This document shows positions 5,796 through 12,190 of a DNA stretch of 12,252 nucleotides, in pieces. The DNA is from Anaerolineae bacterium (GTDB lineage: Bacteria; Chloroflexota; Anaerolineae; Aggregatilineales; Phototrophicaceae), in the NCBI GenBank assembly GCA_028284565.1, contig JANQRM010000374.1, forward strand, positions 1 through 12,252, given 5' to 3'. The translations under genes were made by a program, and so were the position numbers. The notes below the pieces were generated by a model, which searched no databases, was not told the origin of the DNA, and saw nothing but the letters and a program-made list of their open reading frames with translations. The stretch's first letter is position 1; each line of letters begins with the position of its first letter.

Positions 5796-7187
5796 GGCAC
5801 ACATCACTTTCCGCTTTTGTTTCCGCCCACCCCGCATCATCCGCCAGCGCATCCCCAAAATGAACACCACCACCACCCCAACCCCCGATACAACCGTCAC
5901 CAATAGCCCTTGCACATGCCACCACGACTGATTCTTAAGATACGCTAGAACTGCCTCAGTTCCTTGTTCAACCACTTCTTCAGGCGGGGAGATGAGAGGG
6001 TTATCGGTGATGTATAATATTTCCAATAAGTCAAGCTGTCCCATTGAAGTAGGAAGATGGCGTAAATTATTATCCCATACGAACAGAACCCTTAGATTGT
6101 TGAGTTGACCGATTTCGGATGGGAGACTACTCAATTGATTTTCATTTAAGTCTAATAGTATTAAATTCTTGAGTTGAGCAATTTCGGGCGGAAGTCTCTT
6201 TAATTGATTATTGTTTAGGTTTAATTGTTGCATATTTGTGAGTTGCCCGATTTGAGGAGGGAGATTACTCAATATATTCCATCCTAAATCTAATATTTTT
6301 AACGTATCGAGCTGTCCGATTTCGGATGGAAGTCTACTAATTTCATTCTGTCCTAACTGTAATATTTCTAACGTATCGAGTTGTCCAATTTCAGATGTGA
6401 GATTGCTCAATCGATTACCAGATAGCCCTAACCATTGTAACTTATTGAGTTGTCCAATTTCGGGTGGAAGATTGCTTATTTGATTATTGTTTAGGTTTAA
6501 TTGTTGCATATTTGTGAGTTGCCCGATTTGGGGTGGGAGACTACTCAATTGATTACCTGATACATCTAACCATTGTAACTTATCGAGTTGCCCGATTTGG
6601 GATGGGAGACTACTCAATTGATTGCCAAATACATCTAATACGCGTAAATTCCTGATTTGAGCAATTTCCGTTGGGAGACTACTCAATTGGTTCCGAGATA
6701 CATACAATTGCCGTAAATTCCTGAGTTGCCCAATCTCAGGGGGAAGATTATGAAGTTTATTCATAAATACGGACAAATGCATCAACTTCTCCAGCTGTCC
6801 AATTTCGGATGGAAGATTACTCAATTTATTCCAACCTAATGCTAGAATTTCTAAATTATCGAGTTGTCCAATTTCAGATGGGAGACCACTCAATTGATTA
6901 CCAGATAAATCCAGTAGATGTAAATTCTTGAGTTGTCCGATTTCAAGTGGAAGGGTTACAAGTTGATTGCTGTTCAATAGCAGTCGCCGTAGTTGAGTAA
7001 GTTGTTCGATTTCAGGTGGAAGTTCCTCCAATTCTAATCCGCTCAAATCCAACTCTGTCGCACCTGTCCGACGCGCTTCCTCAATCCGTTCTAGCGCAAT
7101 ATCATAGGGAGTCTGTGCCTCATCTTGAGCATAGAGAAGCACACTCATCGAAAACAAGAGGGCAAAGAGTATCCAAACTCGTGTCAT
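5790..7187 (-). CDS. Exported membrane-anchored leucine-rich repeat protein
   Basis: A 465-residue protein. Residues 1-20 form a signal peptide, with predicted cleavage after LLYA-QD. About 14 regular 23-residue leucine-rich repeats (L-x-x-L-x-L-x-x-N-x-L-S-x-LP-x-E-I-G-Q-L) occupy 66-387, with degenerate end repeats at 44-65 and 388-410. A short cap [11 protein letters not shown] follows, then a transmembrane helix (about 427-446) and a basic tail RKQKRK. The repeats should be outside and the tail inside. Such arrays usually bind proteins; the ligand is unknown. I chose ATG at 7185-7187 rather than the one at 7218-7220 because it starts a clean signal peptide, has AAAGG nine bases upstream, and a TATACT-like -10 (7222-7227, minus) would put the transcript start near 7215. 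The codons look more AT-rich than the neighbouring genes. The stop is in a tandem repeat. Confidence 0.93.
   Translation of the reverse strand: MTRVWILFALLFSMSVLLYAQDEAQTPYDIALERIEEARRTGATELDLSGLELEELPPEIEQLTQLRRLLLNSNQLVTLPLEIGQLKNLHLLDLSGNQLSGLPSEIGQLDNLEILALGWNKLSNLPSEIGQLEKLMHLSVFMNKLHNLPPEIGQLRNLRQLYVSRNQLSSLPTEIAQIRNLRVLDVFGNQLSSLPSQIGQLDKLQWLDVSGNQLSSLPPQIGQLTNMQQLNLNNNQISNLPPEIGQLNKLQWLGLSGNRLSNLTSEIGQLDTLEILQLGQNEISRLPSEIGQLDTLKILDLGWNILSNLPPQIGQLTNMQQLNLNNNQLKRLPPEIAQLKNLILLDLNENQLSSLPSEIGQLNNLRVLFVWDNNLRHLPTSMGQLDLLEILYITDNPLISPPEEVVEQGTEAVLAYLKNQSWWHVQGLLVTVVSGVGVVVVFILGMRWRMMRGGRKQKRKVMCAE
6206..6250. repeat. Near-identical DNA segment within the LRR gene, copy A
   Basis: About 48 bases from 6206 are identical to those starting at 6482, exactly 276 bp (four 69-bp repeat units) away. 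They encode the shared [13 protein letters not shown] of LRR units 9 and 13. Other units agree far less at DNA level, so this pair has been copied recently. Confidence 0.75.
6482..6529. repeat. Near-identical DNA segment within the LRR gene, copy B
   Basis: Partner of the segment at 6206; the spacing is an exact multiple of the 69-bp repeat unit, so the reading frame and the repeat register are both kept. Confidence 0.75.
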
Positions 7188-7461
7188 CACAGCCAACCTT
7201 TGAGTAACCTCACATGCCATCAGTATAGCGTGACACAGCCCATCCTACTTGACGCGCTACCCCATGCCTAACCTGTGACTCCACAACGCTACGACTTGAT
7301 GGCTAATGTGAACTACAGATAATTGAAAACAATATGAAGATGTTTTGTTGAGCATAAGCAAGACGTTGGTAAGGATGATTTGCGAACCGCCTCTCCTTGT
7401 TTAAAATTCCTATCTCATGAAAATCAAATATGCTGACTAGCTCAATTGCTGTTAGGCTAGA

Positions 7462-7496
7462 TGGCTGATGCATATGCATAGCCAAATGCATAGCCA
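7462..7496. repeat. Nested palindrome ATGCATATGCAT with TGGCT/AGCCA arms
   Basis: ATGCATATGCAT (7468-7479) is a perfect 12-bp palindrome. TGGCT before it and AGCCA after it pair, with one bulged G. The right half ATGCATAGCCA (7474-7484) is then repeated directly at 7486-7496. Symmetry plus a direct repeat at a 12-bp step is the form of a multi-site operator, but no regulator is identified. Confidence 0.45.
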
Positions 7497-7563
7497 TTTA
7501 CATCCCACTTTGACCTCGCTTTGTGATACGCTGAATGTAATGCTAATTGTCTTGTTGACCAGT

Positions 7564-7591
7564 GTGAGGACGTATAACTGTACGCCCCTTC
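7564..7591. repeat. 28-bp palindromic intergenic repeat, copy 3 (diverged)
   Basis: It aligns without gaps to the copy at 324-351 with five substitutions, mostly in the left arm, while the right half CTGTACGCCCCT is intact and the following CATGA is shared. The palindrome is therefore decayed in this copy. Confidence 0.6.
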
Positions 7592-7671
7592 ATGATTATT
7601 GACCTGAAACATGAGAACATTCTACAATCTGAAATCTCTTTCAAACCCAATGCCAACCACATGGCGGGAAG

Positions 7672-7849
7672 TGGCGGGAACGCCCTTGCCAACCGCCGAA
7701 AAACAGTTTGCACCGCCGGCGGTAAACAAAGAAAGGAAATGGAATTCAAACTGTATTCCAACTTTATCCATCGCCACAACGGGAACACGCCTGCCAACCG
7801 TCGAAAACAATATGTATCCGCGCGGCGGGAAATTGGACAACAGATGAAA
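7672..7849. repeat. GC-rich imperfect repeat, two copies 105 bp apart
   Basis: GGGAACGCC..TTGCCAACCGCCGAAAA-type sequence near 7674-7725 recurs at 7781-7835 as GGGAACACGCCTGCCAACCGTCGAAAA. TGCCAACCG is shared and offset by 105 bp. Each copy ends in a GC palindrome: ACCGCCGGCGGT (7712-7723) and CCGCGCGG (7818-7825). A third trace, TGCCAACC with GGCGGGAA, precedes it at 7651-7670. The GC-rich blocks stand out from the AT-rich surroundings. They look like remnants of a dispersed repeat element rather than a gene. Confidence 0.5.
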
Positions 7850-7948
7850 AACAAACCTATGGCTAACCAAAAGAGGTCGAAAAACCCCGTCACACTTACT
7901 CGCTTCGTTCCTCATCGTGGACACTTAGCACCGCCAAAACATCCGCAA

Positions 7949-7980
7949 GCTGAATTGCTGAGACGCTGAAATGCTAAAAA
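7949..7980. repeat. Octanucleotide tandem repeat (GCTGAAAT-like, four copies)
   Basis: Four imperfect units start at 7949, 7957, 7965 and 7973: GCTGAATT, GCTGAGAC, GCTGAAAT and GCTAAAAA. GCTGA or GCTAA recurs at an exact 8-bp step. It sits 41 bp upstream of the predicted moxR promoter. Confidence 0.5.
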
Positions 7981-8020
7981 TCTCTCCATCTCATTTCCGC
8001 AAACATTCACCAACTTCTCA

Positions 8021-8050
8021 TTGCCCTGCAACCGACCTATCCAGTATGAT
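8021..8050 (+). promoter_or_regulatory. Predicted promoter of the moxR-patatin-propeller operon
   Basis: TTGCCC (8021-8026) and TATGAT (8045-8050) are 18 bp apart. Initiation about seven bases after the -10 would fall at or near position 8057, the A of an ATG. The -35 hexamer is identical to that of the epimerase promoter at 2880. Confidence 0.45.
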
Positions 8051-8056
8051 AGAATA

Positions 8057-8116
8057 ATGACCATGAACTCCCCCTCTCAACAACGTTTCCGATTAGAATG
8101 GATGATTTATGTTTAA
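8057..8116 (+). CDS. Possible 19-codon leader ORF overlapping the moxR start
   Basis: ATG at 8057-8059 (with a second in-frame ATG at 8063) opens a frame of 19 codons ending in TAA at 8114-8116, which overlaps the first eight bases of moxR in another frame. The product has no recognisable motif. It has no ribosome binding site, but the predicted transcription start coincides with its first base, so it could be read as a leaderless message. moxR itself has only a weak GGAT before its ATG, so termination of the leader could feed ribosomes to moxR. This is suggestive only; short overlapping frames occur by chance. Confidence 0.3.
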   Translation: MTMNSPSQQRFRLEWMIYV

Positions 8117-9071
8117 CAACGTCGCAGAAGTGACGAATGGGCTGAGTCAACAGCAATATATCGCCACCGACGAAATCTCGACGGTGATGTACCTCGCCGA
8201 TAAATTGGGTAAACCCCTCCTTGCAGAAGGACCTGCAGGTGTCGGCAAGACGGAATTGGCAAAAGCATGGGCAAAAGCCAGTAACCGTCCCCTTATTCGT
8301 CTGCAATGCTATGAAGGCTTAGACGAAAGCAAAGCTCTCTATGAATGGGAATACGCCAAGCAAATGCTCTATACGCAATTGCTCCGCGATAAACTGAGCG
8401 ATATTCTGGCAAATGCCGATACACTCACTGCCGCCGCAGACCGCCTTGCCGAAGAGGAAGATGTTTTCTTCTCTGAGCGATTTTTGTTGGCACGTCCCTT
8501 GCTCCAAACGCTGATGTCACCCGAACCCGTCGTCTTGCTGATTGATGAGATTGACCGTGCTGATGCTGAATTCGAGGCATTCCTTCTCGAAATCCTGAGT
8601 GACTTCCAAGTCTCTGTCCCCGAATTAGGGACGATCACAGCCAAGCATCACCCAACTGTCTTGCTCACCAGCAACAACACTCGTGAACTGTCCGAAGCAC
8701 TCAAGCGTCGCTGTCTCTATCTCTTTGTCGATTATCCCAGCCACGAAGCCGAACTCAATATCGTCAAGATGCGTGTCCCAGAATTGGGCGACAAGCTGGC
8801 GAATCAAGCGGTGGAAGTTGTGCAAAGCCTGCGCGGTCTCGATTTGAAGAAGAACCCCAGCGTCTCTGAGACATTGGATTGGGCAAAAGCCCTCATGACA
8901 CTCAATGCTGATAAAATCGACGAGAAGACGCTCGAAACCACCTTAACCGTCTTGCTTAAGCATGAAAGCGATGTGCAGAAAGCCCGGCGAAAATTGCTCC
9001 GTAGCCAGTTAGAAGAACGGCGTGGACGTGGACGCGATGACCGTCGCGGTGGCTACCGGACGTGGAATTAA
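8109..9071 (+). CDS. MoxR-family AAA+ ATPase (CoxD/APE2220-like)
   Basis: A 320-residue AAA+ protein. Walker A is GPAGVGKT at 41-48. Walker B is VVLLIDEID, with D146 and E147. Sensor 1 is N189 in LLTSNN, and candidate arginine-finger residues are R200-R201 in LKRRCLYLF. The insert between the Walker motifs (70-130) contains the GLDESKALYEWEYAKQMLY block seen in the CoxD/APE2220 branch of MoxR proteins. The C-terminus is a basic Arg/Gly-rich tail. MoxR ATPases act as chaperones in assembling metalloenzymes or multi-protein complexes, usually beside a von Willebrand A-domain partner; none is seen here. The start is forced: an in-frame TGA lies just upstream at 8103-8105 and the next ATG would remove the N-terminus. 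It is the first full gene of a rightward set with patatin (49 bp on) and the propeller. Confidence 0.93.
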   Translation: MFNNVAEVTNGLSQQQYIATDEISTVMYLADKLGKPLLAEGPAGVGKTELAKAWAKASNRPLIRLQCYEGLDESKALYEWEYAKQMLYTQLLRDKLSDILANADTLTAAADRLAEEEDVFFSERFLLARPLLQTLMSPEPVVLLIDEIDRADAEFEAFLLEILSDFQVSVPELGTITAKHHPTVLLTSNNTRELSEALKRRCLYLFVDYPSHEAELNIVKMRVPELGDKLANQAVEVVQSLRGLDLKKNPSVSETLDWAKALMTLNADKIDEKTLETTLTVLLKHESDVQKARRKLLRSQLEERRGRGRDDRRGGYRTWN

Positions 9072-9099
9072 GCTAGGCGGAAAATCCAATAATTAATTC

Positions 9100-9115
9100 A
9101 TCCTATCAATAGGAT
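9100..9115 (+). promoter_or_regulatory. Inverted repeat covering the patatin ribosome binding site
   Basis: ATCCTAT (9100-9106) and ATAGGAT (9109-9115) are perfect complements separated by CA. In RNA, ATCCT can pair with AGGAT around a six-base loop, burying the Shine-Dalgarno AGGA at 9111-9114, which lies six bases before the ATG at 9121. It could lower or condition translation of patatin relative to moxR, or be a DNA-binding site. Confidence 0.5.
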
Positions 9116-9120
9116 AAACG

Positions 9121-9981
9121 ATGTCACTTGCGATTGTCGGTAGCTCGGGTGGGATGAAAGGGGTCTTTGTACAAGGTGTCCTCAACGCCTTCGAGACCGA
9201 TGGCTTGGTGGCAGATGCCTATGCAGGAGCGTCTGCCTCTGCCTTGCCCATTGTGAGTGCCGTAGCAGGCTTGTGTAACTTTGTCCGCTTGCATTATTGG
9301 CAACGGGTACAACAGCTGAAAGCTCAACCCGACCAAGACCTAAGCCAAGTGATGTACACAGTCACTCGTGAGTGGAATGCAGAAGATGAACCGTTCGTCG
9401 AAAAAATATTCCGCCCAGAGCAACCCCGCCTCATCATCCCCGCGAACTTTGTCAAATCCCCCGCATCCGAACTGACACAAAGCGAACAATCCCGCCGATT
9501 AGGAAGACGCTTACTCATCGACATCGGACACAAAGACCGCACATGGGTCGATGACAACTTAGAGCTACACCTCTTCGACACACAATCTGATACGCACAGG
9601 ATTACGCCAGATAATATGAATGATGTCGCCTATGCCTCAACACGGATGATTCATTGGCGCATTCCCGCGTGGATAGACGGGAAACCCTATGTCGATGCCT
9701 CCTACACCTGTGCCTTCCCCGTGAAAGAGATGGTTGATTTAGGCTCTACACAAGTGATTGCCATCTCAACAGAAGCAGGTGAGGCTTACCGCGACATCTT
9801 TGCCGATGAGACCATACCCAGCGAATTGAATGGTGTGCCTATACACCTCATTCGCCCACAATATGACCTCAAAACCATCGGGGTCGATTTCACCTCCTGT
9901 ACCGAAGATGGTTTGGTCACAGCCTTTGAACATGGTGAAGAAGTCGGGCGTGACTTTTTGAATGGGTGGCGAGCAAAGTAA
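9121..9981 (+). CDS. Patatin-like phospholipase family serine hydrolase
   Basis: A 286-residue protein with the patatin layout. The oxyanion-hole motif GGMKG is at residues 10-14, right after a first beta strand. The nucleophile elbow is G36-A-S38-A-S40 and the catalytic Asp is D192 in VDASYTCAFPV, completing a Ser-Asp dyad. Two small departures are worth noting: the usual G-x-S-x-G has Ser in the last place, and the usual D-G-G/A is D-A-S. Both replacements are small residues, so activity is plausible. The length and compact form resemble the bacterial RssA/YjjU type rather than the large secreted ExoU-like enzymes. There is no signal peptide, so it is cytoplasmic or peripheral on the membrane. 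The start has AGGA six bases upstream, within a hairpin. It lies between moxR and the propeller gene (11-bp gap), so all three are probably one transcript. Confidence 0.9.
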   Translation: MSLAIVGSSGGMKGVFVQGVLNAFETDGLVADAYAGASASALPIVSAVAGLCNFVRLHYWQRVQQLKAQPDQDLSQVMYTVTREWNAEDEPFVEKIFRPEQPRLIIPANFVKSPASELTQSEQSRRLGRRLLIDIGHKDRTWVDDNLELHLFDTQSDTHRITPDNMNDVAYASTRMIHWRIPAWIDGKPYVDASYTCAFPVKEMVDLGSTQVIAISTEAGEAYRDIFADETIPSELNGVPIHLIRPQYDLKTIGVDFTSCTEDGLVTAFEHGEEVGRDFLNGWRAK

Positions 9982-9992
9982 GGGAGAAGTGT

Positions 9993-11960
9993 ATGGGTTT
10001 TCGCCTAAGTCAGTTTCATCGTTATCGCTATCGCATTGGTGTGATTCTGGCTCTGCTTGTTGTGTTGAATAGCCTGATAGTCGCACAAGATATATCGCGC
10101 ACCGTGCCGATTACGCCCGATAATGTAACAGAATTGGAACTCATCCATCAATTAGGCGGAGAACTGATTGGCAATATTGTTTGGTCGCCTAACGGGGATA
10201 TATTTGCCTTGCCTAAAGAAAATCAGGTCGAAATTTATGCGATGGATGATTTCACCACACCTATAGATACCCTGCCGATGAAAGGCGCAACAGTCTTTAG
10301 TCCAGATGGGCGATTTCTGGCAAGTGAATCAGGCAAGATTTGGGATTTTGAGGAGAATCGTTTACGTGGTGAATTCATCAAACACGGATTTTATTATCCA
10401 TCCTATGATCGAAGTGAAACGGTTATTTTTGATCCCACGAGTCGTTATCTCTTTTCAAGAGATTATCTAGGTGTGGGTATCTGGAACATACTCGGCGTGG
10501 GTCCACAAAATCCTCTTCGTGAAGAAGTAGGCGAATTGCATATCTCCTCAAATGGTCAATATTTGATTGGGCGTAACAAAATTTCTAATGATGAGAGTGA
10601 GTTTTATATTTGGTTATTACCCGATAGAGAGTTGCTTCACCAATTTCGTGTCGATGGAAACTTTCTTGATTTTGCTATTTCAACGGATAGTCAGACAATT
10701 ATAGCTGGTGATCAAAATAGGCTAATCTGGGTTGATATTGAAACGGGTGAAACTACTCATGAGTATTTTTCGCTACTGAATGGCTCACCTAGCTTATCTC
10801 CCAATGTGCATATTACACTTTCTCCTAATGAAAATGCCTTCTTTCTACTGGGTAGAATCCCTAATGGGCTTGCTATTACAAAGTTGACGCTTGATGCCTC
10901 TGGATTGCCACTAGACGAAACTGTTATTTATGAGCAACTGGGACTTCCCAACTGGGGTGGTGATCGAGAAATCGGGACGATGACTGTGAGTCCTGACGGA
11001 CGCTACCTTTCATTAGTGTCTCAAATTCATGGTTTTGCGCTCATTAATTTGGAAACAAAACAACGTGAATATTATTTCTTAGAGCATATGGATTATATTC
11101 GCTCACTTCAAATCAGTGAGGACAATCGTTATCTTGCGGTTGGGAATGGGCGCGCTAACTTGCATATCTGGAATTTAGATACGTTAGAAATCGAGACAGC
11201 CTTATGGGGTGAGGTTGAAAATACGGACGGTGTGATTTTTGATGGTGATGACTTCTATCTCGTGCAAATGGATTATGATGGACAATCTATTGGGTTGTGG
11301 AATATTCGAGAGAAACGCCTCTTAGCTCAACTTGAGATACCTCCACACTTAGGAGAGACTTTCGCCTATAATCGAGAAAAACATTTCGCACTTGCTGTTA
11401 CAGAAACTGGGATGGCGACATTATGGCAAGTTAATCTTGATGAACTCTCAATCACAGAAATTGTTCAGTTTGATACAGGGTGTCAAGACGGAGTAAGTCA
11501 TACAACATTTAGTGGCGATGGAACGCGCCTATTGTTGAATGCACAAAATAACAGCTGTTCCTCTATATTGGACATCAACTCCCGATCAGTTATAGAGCAT
11601 AGACATAGCGACTCGAATACTATCGGATTGAATTATGATGGAACTATCTGGCTAACCAATCGAAGCGAATCAGCCTGTTTCACTAATCTTGATACAGAAG
11701 AAAATGAATGTAATGGTCCACTACGGAACTTCCCAGCGAATGATGTTGTTTGGGGAATAACCATTAACTCAAGTGATGAAATAGTCGCCGGAGTGCTTCG
11801 TTTTGGTGAAGGTTATCTTTATGTAATCGGTACGGATGGAAAACGAATCGATTTTGAAGGCTCAGGTCAAGGAATCATCTTTAGTTCTGATGACAGGTTA
11901 TTGATTGCAGGAACAAATGATGGCTATGTGAATCTATATGGTGTGATACCTGATGAATAA
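9993..11960 (+). CDS. Exported WD40-like beta-propeller protein
   Basis: A 655-residue protein. ATG at 9993 is preceded by AGGGAGA at a six-base spacing; an upstream in-frame GTG at 9966 would overlap patatin and lacks such a site. Residues 1-31 are a signal peptide: an Arg-rich start RYRYR, a hydrophobic core, and cleavage after IVA-QD. The rest consists of beta-propeller blades with WSPNG (64-68), FSPDG (102-106), a later SPDGRYL, and blade ends such as IWDFEEN, IWNLDT, LWNIREK and WVDIETGE. Roughly 10-14 blade-like units fit the length, so perhaps two propellers. Blades are irregular compared with classic WD40. It should act outside the membrane or be lipid-free periplasmic; the ligand is unknown. 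Four or more cysteines in the last third might form disulfides. The central part looks more AT-rich than moxR and patatin. Confidence 0.9.
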   Translation: MGFRLSQFHRYRYRIGVILALLVVLNSLIVAQDISRTVPITPDNVTELELIHQLGGELIGNIVWSPNGDIFALPKENQVEIYAMDDFTTPIDTLPMKGATVFSPDGRFLASESGKIWDFEENRLRGEFIKHGFYYPSYDRSETVIFDPTSRYLFSRDYLGVGIWNILGVGPQNPLREEVGELHISSNGQYLIGRNKISNDESEFYIWLLPDRELLHQFRVDGNFLDFAISTDSQTIIAGDQNRLIWVDIETGETTHEYFSLLNGSPSLSPNVHITLSPNENAFFLLGRIPNGLAITKLTLDASGLPLDETVIYEQLGLPNWGGDREIGTMTVSPDGRYLSLVSQIHGFALINLETKQREYYFLEHMDYIRSLQISEDNRYLAVGNGRANLHIWNLDTLEIETALWGEVENTDGVIFDGDDFYLVQMDYDGQSIGLWNIREKRLLAQLEIPPHLGETFAYNREKHFALAVTETGMATLWQVNLDELSITEIVQFDTGCQDGVSHTTFSGDGTRLLLNAQNNSCSSILDINSRSVIEHRHSDSNTIGLNYDGTIWLTNRSESACFTNLDTEENECNGPLRNFPANDVVWGITINSSDEIVAGVLRFGEGYLYVIGTDGKRIDFEGSGQGIIFSSDDRLLIAGTNDGYVNLYGVIPDE

Positions 11961-11968
11961 CAGCCCAT

Positions 11969-12190
11969 TCAAGAGTTCGCAACAGGTGGCGCTTCCACAA
12001 TTGTCCGCACGACGAGGCGATAGGAGACATAGTGGCGCGGACTGCCTTCGGGCAAGGTAATCAGCAGGGGTTGTTGTGACATGGTGTGGATGAACACAGT
12101 TCGCACGGTCTGACCACAAACTGGTGTCGGATTATCGGGCATGTTGGTGGACAGCTGACCGCCGAAATCATCTATGACGGTCAGACGTGT
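11969..12190 (-). pseudogene. Broken coding fragment at the right edge
   Basis: The minus-strand frame ending in TGA at 11969-11971 is open for 74 codons and reads like a real protein: LTVIDDFGGQL, then VCGQTVRTVFIHT, LLITLPEGSPRHYVSYRLVVRTIVEA. It has an in-frame TAA at 12191-12193 and another stop at 12248-12250. The only ATG (12140-12142) would give 57 residues, with no ribosome binding site. The alternating pattern suggests beta strands. I cannot name a family. It is most simply the 3' end of a gene damaged by a frameshift or nonsense change near 12190. A sequencing error is another explanation. Confidence 0.35.

Larger units (their letters stand above)
7221..8108. other. Gene-free divergent spacer between the LRR and moxR genes
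   Basis: About 890 bases with no convincing gene. From left to right it holds the LRR promoter region, a nested palindrome (7462-7496), the third copy of the 28-bp palindrome (7564-7591), a GC-rich two-copy imperfect repeat (7672-7849), an octamer repeat (7949-7980), and the moxR promoter and leader ORF (8021-8116). Open frames of 64-125 codons exist on both strands, but they overlap one another across the repeats, lack ribosome binding sites and encode low-complexity products. Confidence 0.6.

Noticed and set aside
5601..5906. Plus-strand frame of 101 codons
   Set aside because: It consists of the G-rich hairpin, the ATCACTC array (translating to repeated HHSSLIT-like units) and the antisense of the LRR gene's end.
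7188..7220. Upstream ATG of the LRR gene at 7218-7220
   Set aside because: It would add 11 residues before the signal peptide, has no ribosome binding site and would sit at or before the likely transcript start.
7430..7490. tRNA-like string (AGCTCAATTG followed by a GGCTAG stem)
   Set aside because: It resembles a D-arm only; there is no acceptor stem pairing and no T-arm GGTTCGAATC.
7303..7497. Minus-strand frame of 64 codons
   Set aside because: Its start lies in the ATGCATAGCC repeat (MAMHLAMHMH), there is no ribosome binding site and no recognisable domain.
7543..7969. Overlapping frames of 78-125 codons on both strands
   Set aside because: They exist because the GC-rich repeat copies are offset by a multiple of three. 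The frames compete with each other and none looks like a real protein.
9966..9992. GTG start for the propeller gene
   Set aside because: It lies inside the patatin gene without a Shine-Dalgarno; the ATG at 9993 has AGGGAGA at ideal spacing and begins a normal signal peptide.
11934..12119. Minus-strand frame of 61 codons
   Set aside because: It is in a different frame from the better fragment at 11969-12190 and has Cys/Arg-rich shadow composition.
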